Both the position numbers and the translations under genes were made by a program. Below are positions 17,747 through 26,216 of a stretch of 64,000 bases of DNA, piece by piece. Below the pieces are notes generated by a model that was not told the origin of the DNA, made no database searches, and worked only from the letters and a program-made list of their open reading frames with translations. This stretch comes from Streptomyces malaysiensis subsp. samsunensis (GTDB lineage: Bacteria > Actinomycetota > Actinomycetes > Streptomycetales > Streptomycetaceae), in contig NZ_JANIIC010000030.1 of assembly GCF_024519315.1 (NCBI RefSeq), positions 1-64,000 of the forward strand, read 5' to 3'. Position 1 is the first letter of the stretch, and the number at the start of each line of letters is the position of its first letter.

Positions 17747-18430
17747 GTGCGATCGCAGCAACCGCTGGGTACCAAGCGGGACCAGATCGTCGATGACCTC
17801 CGTCAGCTGATCTTCTCAGGTGAGATCCGCCGTGGCGAACGCCTTCGTCAGGACGCGCTGGCCGAGCGCTTCCAGACGAGCATCACACCCGTGCGAGAAG
17901 CCTTCCGCATCCTGGAATCCGACGGGCTGGTCATCTCGGAGCCACACCGCGGCGTCCGGGTCGCGGCAGTCGACCTCGCCAGGGTGGAGACCATCTACGT
18001 CCTGCGCCGGCTCGCCGAGACCTACGCGATGAGACGGGCGACGGTGCGGGTGTCGGCACTCGACATGCGAACCGCCGAGGCGCTCGTCGCCGACATGGAA
18101 CGAGCGGGATCTGCGCACGACTCGGAGCAGGTCCGTCGACTCAACCGCACGTTCCACTTCTTTTTCTATGACCGCTGCGGTATGCCTGGACTGGCCGACC
18201 ACATCGCCTCGCTGTGGACCTCGTTTCCCTGGGATGTGCTCCTGGGATTGCCGGAGCGACTCCGCGCATCGGGGGAGGAGCACCGGGAGATCGTCCGTGC
18301 GGTCCGGTCGGGTGATCCCGACGCGGCGGCAGCGGCGATCGAGAACCACCTTCGGGAAGGCTTCCTGGCGGTGACCGCACATCTCGGCGGCGACGAAACC
18401 ACCGATTCGTTCGACGACGACCTCGTCTGA
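17747..18430 (+). CDS. GntR family regulator with FCD ligand domain
   Basis: A 227-residue protein. The N-terminal winged helix has IVDDLRQLIFSGEIRRGERL and LAERFQTSITPVREAFRILE (residues about 10-60), the usual FadR-subfamily pattern. The all-helical FCD domain follows, with LNRTFHFFFYD and HREIVRAVRSGDPDAA, which would hold a metal and a carboxylate ligand. GTG 17747 is preferred over the in-frame GTG at 17723 because AAGGA lies 8 nt upstream. It probably controls the CoA transferase and CitE-like genes and may bind the ATGCAT repeats at 16437-16465. It converges with the TetR gene with a 4-bp gap. Confidence 0.9.
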   Translation: MRSQQPLGTKRDQIVDDLRQLIFSGEIRRGERLRQDALAERFQTSITPVREAFRILESDGLVISEPHRGVRVAAVDLARVETIYVLRRLAETYAMRRATVRVSALDMRTAEALVADMERAGSAHDSEQVRRLNRTFHFFFYDRCGMPGLADHIASLWTSFPWDVLLGLPERLRASGEEHREIVRAVRSGDPDAAAAAIENHLREGFLAVTAHLGGDETTDSFDDDLV

Positions 18431-18434
18431 TCCG

Positions 18435-19061
18435 TCAGGCCGGTCGTTTGAGCAGGCCCGCGAACGTCAAGTCGAGCAGCTGGGTGTACGCCTGCGCGAG
18501 GTCGAACGGGGCTTCCTGATCGGAGCCGGCGACCCATTCGTACAGAATCCCGAAGTAGCAGCTGTACAGGATCGTGGCCACACGCGCAGGGTGGGTGGAC
18601 GCCCGGAGCTCGCCACGGTCGACCGCTCTGGTGGTGATGTCCCGGAACACCTCGACCAGGAGGTGGGGGTCGACATCGAACGGACCTCCCGATTCACGCC
18701 AGCCCATCAGCATGCGGATCGTCAACGGGCGCTGTACTTGGTTGATCCTCACCAGAGCGCGGAAGTAGTGGCGAAGGACATCCTCGAAGGAGTGCGTCGC
18801 CACTACCTCCTCCGACAGCTCTCCCTGTACGAACAGACGCCGTCGCCGCCCCCACTCCGAGATGAAGTCACGCTTGCGTGGGAAGTGGTTGTAGGCCGTC
18901 TTCCGCGCGACATCGGCCCGCTCGGCGATCTCGTCGACGGAGGTGCTGACGAAGTCGGACTCGAGGAAGAGCTCGCAAGCGGCGTCGTACAAGCGATCGT
19001 GCACGTCCTGCCACCGCCGTTGGCGACGGCTGTTGGCCGGCTCGACTTGCTCAACGCTCAT
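18435..19061 (-). CDS. TetR family transcriptional regulator
   Basis: A 208-residue protein. The DNA-binding helices are in LFLESDFVSTSVDEIAERAD and VARKTAYNHFPRKRDFISEW (about residues 28-68), followed by a helical ligand domain. ATG 19061 has GGAGA upstream; the earlier in-frame ATG at 19085 does not. A palindrome with the same core as that upstream of the FAH unit lies 38 nt above the start, so the protein probably represses itself and the 15333-6649 catabolic unit. The inducer is presumably the imported substrate or an intermediate. Confidence 0.9.
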   Translation of the reverse strand: MSVEQVEPANSRRQRRWQDVHDRLYDAACELFLESDFVSTSVDEIAERADVARKTAYNHFPRKRDFISEWGRRRRLFVQGELSEEVVATHSFEDVLRHYFRALVRINQVQRPLTIRMLMGWRESGGPFDVDPHLLVEVFRDITTRAVDRGELRASTHPARVATILYSCYFGILYEWVAGSDQEAPFDLAQAYTQLLDLTFAGLLKRPA

Positions 19062-19099
19062 TCGGGTCTCCGTCTCGTCGCCCACATGGACACGATAGC

Positions 19100-19113
19100 T
19101 ACACTACAGTGTA
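19100..19113. promoter_or_regulatory. TetR autoregulatory operator
   Basis: TACACT-AC-AGTGTA is a perfect 6-bp-arm palindrome 38 nt upstream of the TetR start. It matches the core of the larger palindrome at 15362-15385. Sharing this sequence by chance is unlikely, since both sit just upstream of starts in the same cluster. Confidence 0.75.
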
Positions 19114-19369
19114 ACTTTGTCGGTTCCCTCTTCGGAGGGCCACGGATGCGCTTCGGGGGATGGGCGTGATCGAGCCCGACCCGGCGCGTCCGGCGTCGTT
19201 CCCTGCCTGCTTCCCGGCCCGTCGCCCCCATCTGCTCGCCGTCCGCCGGGCGCGCGGCTTCCCCGTACGTGTGGACCACCGTGTGCGTCTTCCCGTCCCC
19301 GGGCCCCGTCCAGGAGCGGGCCCCTCCTCGACGAGGAGAAGCAGTCATGCCAACTCCGAACACCTCGGG

Positions 19370-19640
19370 GGACCGGAGTATGGTGTCGGGTTCGTTGGCA
19401 TCCGCCCTGATGTAGGTGGTGCGGCCCTCCGCGGAGCTGTTGAGCGGGGTCTGTGCGTGAACGAGGGCGATCGGGTCGTTGTCCACGTGGACGATGCGGG
19501 CGTCGGGTGCCACGGACTGTGCCACCTCGTGCAGATTGGGCTTGGTCGGAATGCCGGTGCCGATGTCGAGCCACTGCCCGGATGCCGTGGTGGGGGGCGC
19601 GTCCTGCGGGGCGCGGTGCCAGAGGGGCCCGGGTGTCCCC
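19370..19640 (-). pseudogene. SAM-dependent methyltransferase (SCO-type, DUF574-like) fragment
   Basis: The minus strand encodes SGQWLDIGTGIPTKPNLHEV, then AQSVAPDARIVHVDNDPIAL, VHAQTPLNSSAEGRTTYIRA and DANEPDTILRSPEV. This is the SAM-binding core (DIGTGIPT, VDNDPI) of the actinobacterial S-adenosylmethionine methyltransferase family. Both ends are missing, so it is not functional. Confidence 0.75.
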
Positions 19641-19663
19641 GTCGGGCACCGCGATCTGTGGGG

Positions 19664-20058
19664 TCAGGTGGCCGGGTGCCAGGAGGAGAACCAGCCGTCG
19701 GGCACGGCCTCGATCGCCTCGGGCAGTGAGGCGGCCGGGTGGAACGGGCGCCCGTAGGCCCGCGTCACCTTGTTGAGTTCGTCGAGTCGCCCGCGCGCGA
19801 GCTCGATCGCGGCGGCGCGCTCGGCGGGGTCGTGGTTCGACACCGCGTCCCGCCAGATCGACTGTCCCGCGAGGTATCCGGAGGCGCCCGCCTTGCCCGC
19901 GATCTCGACCTGGGTCCTGAAGTCCTCGTAGCCCACGCCCGCGGAGAGGATGACCCACAGCACGTCGACGCCCGCGTCGAGTTCCCAGCAGGCGTCCGCC
20001 GCGGCCTCCTCGCCCGCCGGGGTGTCGACGTACCCCGGGAACTCGACCTTGCACCAGC
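19664..20058 (-). pseudogene. Class I aldolase (tagatose-bisphosphate/sulfofructose-phosphate aldolase-like), C-terminal part
   Basis: The minus frame reads KVEFPGYVDTPAGEEAAADA, VDVLWVILSAGVGYEDF and GKAGASGYLAGQSIWRDAV, ending near PDGWFSSWHPAT. The first lysine of KVEFPG is where the Schiff-base lysine region lies in LacD-like aldolases. The N-terminal half is missing; a further aldolase-like piece lies inverted at 20059-20131. Confidence 0.75.
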
Positions 20059-20131
20059 GCTACGTCCTCCGCAGTCTGGTCGACGAGTGCGCCAGGCTCA
20101 GCCTGCCGCTGGTCGTCGAGCCGCCAGCACA
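20059..20131 (+). pseudogene. Inverted aldolase fragment
   Basis: On the plus strand this short stretch reads LRSLVDECARLSLPLVVEP, which resembles the (R)xLVDECAxLxLPLxxEP strand that precedes KVEFPG in the same aldolase family, whose C-terminal part lies adjacent on the minus strand. It suggests a small inversion plus deletion. The match is short, so chance cannot be excluded. Confidence 0.45.
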
Positions 20132-20162
20132 TCACGAGGTAGAACTCCTCCTCATTGGCCAT

Positions 20163-20302
20163 CGGCCCGGTCTGGCCAGGCCGGCGGTAGCCACCGGTCG
20201 TGTCCTGCGCGTTGTGCTTCTCCGGACGAGTCAGGTGATGCGGGCGACCCGATCGACGGGAACGTCGTAGCGAATGCGCTCGAAGGTGGTCTCAGGCACG
20301 GG
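20163..20302 (-). pseudogene. Enoyl-CoA hydratase/isomerase, N-terminal remnant
   Basis: Minus frames read VPETTFERIRYDVPVDRVAR, IT, then after a frameshift RPEKHNAQDTT. ITLxRPEKHNAQ is the N-terminal crotonase signature. The remaining two-thirds, including the oxyanion-hole residues, is missing. Its GTG start overlaps the stop of the acyl-CoA synthetase remnant upstream, so the two were once an operon. Confidence 0.75.
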
Positions 20303-20648
20303 TTTTCAGCCTTTCGATCCCGACGTCGCGCAGCCGGCTGCGGCGCACCTTGCCGGAGTCGTCGCGCAGTGGCCGGTCGGTGAACTCGACCGACCGGGGA
20401 TCTTGTAGCGGACCAGCCGGTCGACGAGGAAGTCGAGGAGTTCCCGCGCAGTGGTGCCGGGCTCGGCCTGCACGATGGCATGGGCCCGCTGCCCCAGGTC
20501 GTCGTCGGGCAGGCCGACCACGACCGAGGAGAGCACCTTGGGTCGAGGACCTTCATGTCGCCGTACCAGGGCCGGCCCACCGATCCCCGGTGCTCGAGCC
20601 ACTCCTCGCCGGTGATCAGCGTGATCGCGACGGACTCCAGCCCCATGC
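20303..20648 (-). pseudogene. Acyl-CoA synthetase, decayed C-terminal part
   Basis: Minus frames give SVAITLITGEEWLEHRGSVG, RPWYGDMKVLD, a jump, then VLSSVVVGLPDDDLGQRAHA and, in a third frame, DRPLRDDSGKVRRSRLRDVG. These are pieces of the C-terminal half of an AMP-forming ligase. The catalytic segment between them (GWLHTGD in relatives) is deleted and at least two frameshifts are present. Confidence 0.75.
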
Positions 20649-20670
20649 GGGACGGAAGAACTGGAGCTCC

Positions 20671-21294
20671 TCAGGTATTGGCGGGCTCACCCATGTCGGG
20701 GGCTGCCTCCGGGGCAGTGGCCGAGTAGAAAACGGCCCTCTGCTGCTTGGTGCGGTGTGCTTGCCCCTTGGCGACGAGTGCCTCGAGCGTGCTGCGCACG
20801 ACTGTGGCCTTGATCTCGCGGTCCGGGAGGGCCTGAGTGAGAGCGGTGGTGACTTCGGCCGCGGAGCGCGGTTCACCGTGCTGGGTGAGGTCGTCACGGA
20901 TGAGGTCCCCGAGTGTGGCCCCACCCGCTTTTCGTACCCGGTTGGAGCGGCTCTTGCCCGGCTCTGCTTGCTTCTGTCCGGTGCCGGTCGTGCCGGTCTT
21001 CCTCTTCGGCTTGCGCGGCGCCGGTGTCTCCGCGGACTTCTGTACGGCGGACGAGCCATTCGCAGAGTTGCTGACGTCGGTGTTCTCGGGTACGTCACCG
21101 GCGGCTTCGTCACCGAGGGTCTGCCGCATACTGAGCAGGAGCGCCCGGTTGGTTTCCAGTGCCGACAGTTGCTGTTGCAGGGACGTGATTTCGGTGCTCA
21201 GGCGTTCGTGTTCGGCTGTGTTGCGTTCGAGGTCGGCGGTGATCTGCGCCGTGTACTGGGACTTCAGGCTGGTGTTGTCAGTAGAGGTGTCCAT
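20671..21294 (-). CDS. Coiled-coil protein with C-terminal winged-helix-like domain
   Basis: A 207-residue protein; an alternative start at ATG 21324 adds ten residues. Residues about 10-60 form a coiled coil (AQITADLERNTAEHERL, TEITSLQQQLSALETNR). A basic Lys/Arg/Pro-rich linker follows (PRKPKRKTG, SRSNRVRKAGG), then a C-terminal region GDLIRDDLTQHGEPRSAAEV and VVRSTLEALVAKGQAHRTKQ that looks like a winged helix controlling strand opening or transcription. Conserved in Streptomyces as an uncharacterised protein, as far as I recall. It stands alone, with no clear operon partner. Confidence 0.7.
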   Translation of the reverse strand: MDTSTDNTSLKSQYTAQITADLERNTAEHERLSTEITSLQQQLSALETNRALLLSMRQTLGDEAAGDVPENTDVSNSANGSSAVQKSAETPAPRKPKRKTGTTGTGQKQAEPGKSRSNRVRKAGGATLGDLIRDDLTQHGEPRSAAEVTTALTQALPDREIKATVVRSTLEALVAKGQAHRTKQQRAVFYSATAPEAAPDMGEPANT

Positions 21295-21377
21295 CACAAG
21301 CTTTCTCGTCTGGGGCTTTTTCATGTTGGTGGTGGATGGTACCTCTGCTCGATGGCTGCGCGGCTACTGACTTCAAG

Positions 21378-21690
21378 TCAGTAGGTGATGCGTGCGTCTT
21401 GGCAACTGTCCGCGAGATCGGTGAGTGCGGTCACCTCGCTTGGGTCTGCTGACAGTCCCCAGCGGGACTTCATCACGGTCCATTCCCCGATGTACCGGCA
21501 GTGGGCTCCCGGATCAGTGGGAAGCCGCTGATTGGGGTCCTGGTCGGCCTTGGAACGGTTCTCCCAAGCGCTCACCGCGACAAGGGACCTGGTGTCGCCG
21601 ATGTCGTTGGCGTAGTCCTGGCGTTCCTGCGCCGACCGGGTGGAGGCACCGCTGTCCCAGGCTTCGGTGAGCGGCACCATGCGGTCCTCT
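21378..21690 (-). pseudogene. HNH endonuclease family protein (GmrSD-type C-terminal domain), truncated
   Basis: The minus frame reads DRMVPLTEAWDSGAS, RQDYANDIGDTRSLVAVSA, NRSKADQDPNQ and HCRYIGEWTVMKSRWGLSAD. Relatives have DH(M/V)VPLAEAWDSGA, whose His is the first catalytic residue; here it is Arg. NRSKAD is the final H/N-box. Everything upstream of the DH motif is absent, as is the signal peptide common in secreted members. Non-functional. Confidence 0.75.
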
Positions 21691-21716
21691 ATGCGCTGGT
21701 TTTCTGTAGGCTGCCG

Positions 21717-22460
21717 CTATGCGTGTGGCTTACGGGACCGGGCCATGGTTGCAACGATCCGGCGCGGCAGGTGCCGGACCGCCTGGTCGTACAATTTGAA
21801 GTGCCAGCCTGCGATGCTCACCGGTCGGCCCCGCTTCAGGTCTTTCATCGCCTGGTCGACGACTTGATCGACCTCCAGCCAGAGCCAGTGGGGTACCGGG
21901 ATACCTGCCGCACCTGGGGTACGGGTGAACCCAGGCGCGACAGCGAGGACCCGTACGCCGCGCCCCTTGAGGTCGTGGCGGAGAGACTCGGAAAACCGGA
22001 TCAGCCACGCCTTGGCCGCGCCGTACGTGCCAGTAGGTAGCAGACCGGCCACAGACGCTATGTTGAAGATCGCGCCCCTGCCTCGCTCGGTCATCCCTGG
22101 GATCGCAGCATAGGTCAGCCGCAGCGGGGCCCGGATCAGGATGTCGATCATCCTCTCCTCATCCGCGATCGCGCTGCGCGGATACGGCGTGGGAAGACCG
22201 AAGCCCGCGTTGTTCACCAGGATGTCCACCGCGCTATTGCGCAATCGATCTTCGACCTGGGAGCAGCCGTCCATGGTGGTGAGATCGGCCTCGATGGTGT
22301 CCACGTAGACGCCGTAGCGGTCGTGAAGATCAGCGGCCGCGGCATCCAAGCGTTCCTTGCTGCGGGCGACCAGGACCAGGTCGTGTCCCTCGGAGGCAAG
22401 CCGCCGGGCGAAGCCTTCGCCGATACCGGAGCTACCGCCGGTGATCAGAGCCGTGGTCAT
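21717..22460 (-). CDS. SDR family oxidoreductase
   Basis: A 247-residue short-chain dehydrogenase. TGGSSGIG at residues 7-14 binds NAD(P), VNNAGFG is the structural motif, IASVAG holds the catalytic Ser and TYGAAKAWL the Tyr-x3-Lys pair. The C-terminal VDQVVDQAMKDLKRGRPVSI resembles the Dhrs7/acyl-glycerone reductase-like subgroup acting on lipophilic ketones. ATG 22460 follows AGGAGAAGC. It overlaps the end of a hypothetical upstream frame (22432). Confidence 0.9.
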   Translation of the reverse strand: MTTALITGGSSGIGEGFARRLASEGHDLVLVARSKERLDAAAADLHDRYGVYVDTIEADLTTMDGCSQVEDRLRNSAVDILVNNAGFGLPTPYPRSAIADEERMIDILIRAPLRLTYAAIPGMTERGRGAIFNIASVAGLLPTGTYGAAKAWLIRFSESLRHDLKGRGVRVLAVAPGFTRTPGAAGIPVPHWLWLEVDQVVDQAMKDLKRGRPVSIAGWHFKLYDQAVRHLPRRIVATMARSRKPHA

Positions 22461-22911
22461 GCTTCTCCTGCGCTTTCTGCCCCCGGCGGTCGCCGACGGC
22501 GTGACGGGGGACAGGGCTGATGCCGGGTGACGGGCTGGCCCGGGAGGGCATCGGCCGTCCTGGGCAGGCCCGCGCGATCGCGCGCAGCAGTTGCGTACTT
22601 CCGTTCTTGATCCCCGGAAGGCCGCCGGGCTCGGCCTGCTTCTCGTCCCCAGCCAATTTTGCCCGCCGCGCCTGCCAGAGCGCACCAGCAAGCACGGTCG
22701 CCTCCAACTGCTCGCCGCTCACCCCGATCTGCTGGGCGTACGTACGCGCCCGCTCGTACGGGCCGGGTTGTCCCCATGCCTGCAAGTCCGGGATCGCGTC
22801 GTAGGTCTCGATCGTCCGCCGGTGGGCCTGGAGCGCCAGCGGGGCGCGCGGGCGCAGGGCCTGCCGGACCCGGGCCGACTCCGGCTGGACCAAAGCGACA
22901 CATCGCGCCAC
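22432..22911 (-). CDS. hypothetical protein
   Basis: A 159-residue frame starting at GTG 22911 after GGGGAGACA. The middle reads HRRTIETYDAIPDLQAWGQ, GPYERARTYAQQIGVSGEQL and EATVLAGALWQARRAKLAGD, helical and protein-like. I do not recognise it. The last 40 residues are Arg/Pro-rich and overlap the SDR start by 29 nt, so the true end may have been altered by rearrangement. Confidence 0.4.
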   Translation of the reverse strand: MARCVALVQPESARVRQALRPRAPLALQAHRRTIETYDAIPDLQAWGQPGPYERARTYAQQIGVSGEQLEATVLAGALWQARRAKLAGDEKQAEPGGLPGIKNGSTQLLRAIARACPGRPMPSRASPSPGISPVPRHAVGDRRGQKAQEKHDHGSDHRR

Positions 22912-23614
22912 TGTCTCCCCGCGCCTCGGCGTGTGCCGACTGGTGCTCGTGCCGCATCCGCTCCCGCCCGTACCTACAGTCCTGCGCAACATATACACGC
23001 CCCGATACCCAGACGGCACACGGGCCCTGCTTGCGCGGCTGCATCGGGCCCGCCAGTTGGCCGGCGTGGCCGCTCCGCCAATGCCTGACGTTGGGTCGCT
23101 TGGGGCGCTGTGCGCTTCGGGAACCTTCCGCCGCCGCGTCTTCTGGCTCCTGCCCCACGGCCCTGACAACGACCCCGACGGTCCGTACGCCAAGAGTGCA
23201 CCCGCCGAAGCCGTCGACCCCCGCACCCTCCAACCTCGACCAGGGCGGAGTCGATCCGGGCGACCTCGTCGATTGCCTGGTGGACCGCGGCGGCTGGGAC
23301 CTTCTGGCCCTGTGCATCATCCCGCAGAAACGCCACACCGAGATCGACGAACTCGTCACGGCCAGCGCCGACGGCACATACGTGCCGATGCGGATCCCAG
23401 GTCAACGTGATCCGCACAGCTACTCGCGCATGTGGGTTCCCGCCGAGGACCGAGACAAATGGCTCGACATCGTCGGCCCCGAGAACCCACGGCCATCCCG
23501 CCGACTGACAGCGAACTCACCTTCACGGGAGAACCACTCGGCACCACATGCCGGTACGGCGAAGAATCCATGGTCTTCAACGACCGCCGCCTCCAGCGGG
23601 CCAAGGCTGACGCC
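22912..23614. other. unassigned stretch between hypothetical gene and IS1182 remnant
   Basis: No confident gene. One plus frame over about 23225-23490 encodes protein-like sequence (DPGDLVDCLVDRGGWDLLAL, then YSRMWVPAEDRDKWLDIVGP) without a clear start, and frames shift downstream into the transposase. It may be a fragment of a mobile-element gene; I cannot name it. Confidence 0.3.
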
Positions 23615-24931
23615 ACCGGCCTGCATACCGCCGTCCGGGTCTGTCACCGGGACAGTTGGCGCTGGTGTCGGTGCTGTAGTTCGCCGAGAACCTCTCCGAC
23701 CGGCAGGCCGCCGACGCGGTCCGCACCCGCATCGACTGGAAATATGCCCTCGGGATGGAGCTGGACGATGCCGGGTTCGACTACTCAGTGCTGTGGGAGT
23801 TCCGGGCCGGGCTGGCCGAGGGTGATGCCGCTGACCGGCTGCTGACGGTGATGCTGGAGCGGCTGGTGGAGGCCGGGTTGCTGAAAGCCGGAGGTCGTCA
23901 GCGCACCCACGCCGCTCACGTTATGGCGGCGGTCCGCACGCTCAGCCGGCTGGAACTGGCCGGCGAGACGCTGCGGGTCGCGCTGGAAGAGCCGGCCGAG
24001 GCCGACGGGGACTGGCTGCTGCCCTTGATCGAGCCGGAAGGGGACAAGCGTTACGGGCGTAAGATCGAGATCGGGAAGGTCCTCGGTGGGAAAGCCGGGG
24101 TCACCCCCCTTGCGGAGACCTTCGGCCGGGACGGCCAGAAGATCCCGACCGCCGCGTGGGCACCCCAAGCCCGACCCCCGCCTGCGGACGTTACCGCAGG
24201 TGGAGATCCTGCGGCAGGTCTGGGTCCATCACTACTACTGGTACACCCACGGGTGTCTGCGCCGGTGCGACGGCCACGCACTGCCCCCAGCACACCTGCG
24301 GTTCGACTCCCCTTACGGCACCGACGCCCACTACTGCCTCAAGCGGGACACCGCCTGGAGCGGCTACCGGGTCCACCTGACCGAGACCTGTGACACCGAC
24401 CCGCCGGAGGTGGTCATCCACGTGGCCACCACGATCGCCCCGGTCCAGGACGGCGAAATCACCGAACAGATCCACGACGACCTCGCCGACGCCCGCCTGG
24501 CCCCGGCCGGACATGTCGTCGATGCCGCCTACATCACCCCGGCCCGGATCGAACGCGCCCGCCGAGTCCACGGCATCACCCTGCTGGGCCCGGTGGTGCC
24601 CGACCACAGCCATCAGGCCAGGAGCGGTGGCGGCTTCGACACGTCCGCTTTCGCCGTGGACTGGGACAATGAGCAGGTCACATGGACTCGCGGGCAGATC
24701 AGTCAGCAGTGGGGACCACCGCGCATCAACGGACACGACTACATTCAGACCCGATTCGACAAGGCCACCTGCCTTGCCTGTCCCGACCGTCCCCTCGCCA
24801 GAACGCACGTCCAGCACGCCCTGACCGCACTGGCCTGCAACCTCACCCGCGTCGCCGACTGGATCGCCCAGCCGACGGCCAGCCGCCGCCGATCAACACG
24901 CTTCCACTCCCTCTGCACCGCCACCGCATGA
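23615..24931 (+). pseudogene. IS1182 family transposase, truncated with amber codon, frameshift and deletion
   Basis: The plus strand encodes RPGLSPGQLALVSVL, TAG (about 23680), FAENLSDRQAADAVRTRIDW, KYALGMELDDAGFDYSVLWE, a helical middle part, then after a frameshift near 24150 SPYGTDAHYCLKRDTAWSGY and RVHLTETCD, HVVDAAYITPARIERAR and ARTHVQHALTALACNLTRVA. These blocks are IS1182 signatures with the DDE residues in SPYGTDA and VDAAY. The N-terminal 30 or so residues are lost, relatives have Gln at the amber, and a segment before ARTHVQ is deleted. Confidence 0.85.
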
Positions 24932-24967
24932 CCTCAGAAGATCACCAACAGGGTCCCGGTATTGAGG

Positions 24968-25991
24968 CTAGGTCACGTCGACGACCAGTTTGCCGGGGTG
25001 TCGACTGTGCGTGAAGGTTTGCACGAACGTCCTCGGGAGGTGCTCGAAGCCTGGGACAACGGTCTGCAGGGGTCGATCTCCTTGTCCCGGATCAGGGAGG
25101 CGAGGTGTTCCTCGGCCTCGCGGGCGCGGCTCATGTGGTCGAGCACGATGAACCCTTGCGTCGTAACGCGCTTGGTGAGCAGCATCCCGAAGTTCGACGG
25201 CCCGGGTGGCCGGTGGGGCAGGTTGCAGCCGTCGATGAGGCCGCAGAGGGCGATGCGCGCGTGGTCGTTCAGGAGCGCGATGGTCGCGTCGAACACGGGG
25301 CCCCGGCGTTCTCGAATACACGGTCGATGCCGGCGGGCGCCGCCGCGGCCAGGTGGTCGCGCCAGTCGTCGGCACGGCGGTCGACGGCCGCGTCCAGACC
25401 CAGGCGAGTGGTGAGCAGGTCGCACTTCTCGGCGCCACCCGCCGTGCCGATGACGCGGGCGCCAGCCCGCTTGGCGAGCTGAGCGGCGAGGGAGCCGACC
25501 GCGCCGCCCGCCGCGGTGACCAGGACGGTGTCGCCCGCCGACGGCCGCAGGATGTCGTAAACGCCGATCCATGCCGTGAGGCCGGTCATGCCCAGGGCGC
25601 CCAGCCAGGTTTCGAGGGGGACTCCGGGCTTCGGCGTGATCCTGGCCCACTCCGCTCCGGGCGACGGTACGACGTGCCGTTCCTGCCATCCGGTGAATCC
25701 GCGGACGATGTCCCCGACACAGAACGCCGGGTTCCTCGACTCGGTGACCCGGGCGAGGCCGAGCGACCGGACCGGGTCACCGATGGCGACCGGCGGCAGG
25801 TAGCTGGGCCGGTCGTCGAGCCAGCTGCGGATCGCGGGGTCCAGGGAGATGAAGAGGGTCTCCAGCAGGACGCCGCCGTCGGGCACCGCTCCGACGTCGG
25901 CCCGCATGAGCGCGAAGTCTTCTTCGCGGACCTGCCCGTGCGGCCGTCGGGCGAGGACGAACCGGCGTGAGGTGGATACAGGGTGTGTCAT
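24968..25991 (-). pseudogene. NADP-dependent MDR oxidoreductase (curcumin reductase-like), two frameshifts
   Basis: From ATG 25991 the frame reads FISLDPAIRSWLDDRPSYLP, PKPGVPLETWLGALGMTGL and VLVTAAGGAVGSLAAQLAKR, a zinc-independent medium-chain reductase with its nucleotide-binding AAGGAVGS. Near 25300 it shifts to FDATIALLNDHARIALCGLI and GFIVLDHMSRAREAEEHLAS, and near 25090 again to VVPGFEHLPRTFVQTFTHSR and HPGKLVVDVT. All three pieces are in order, so the gene was recently intact. Divergent from the deacetylase operon at 26217. Confidence 0.85.
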
Positions 25992-26084
25992 GGGATCTCC
26001 TTTCCGGCGGCCGAGAGTAGGGCGGGGGGCCGTTCACCGCTTGGCCGTGCGCGCACATCGCCAGTCGTCGGCGCACGACCGGCC

Positions 26085-26150
26085 GACGTGCGTCCAGCGA
26101 AAGCGGCCCGGCGTGTACGGCCAAGACGTGACCGGTGATGCGTTCCTACG
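26085..26150 (-). pseudogene. possible SDR C-terminal tail
   Basis: The minus strand reads ITGHVLAVHAGPLS, resembling the ITGQVLxVDAG end of SDR proteins. It is only about 20 residues long, so this is a weak call. Confidence 0.25.
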
Positions 26151-26216
26151 TTCGGGGCGTTCGGCCGTCGGAGTGTGACGGCCGCGGTCACACAACGGAG
26201 ACACAACGGAGTGCTC

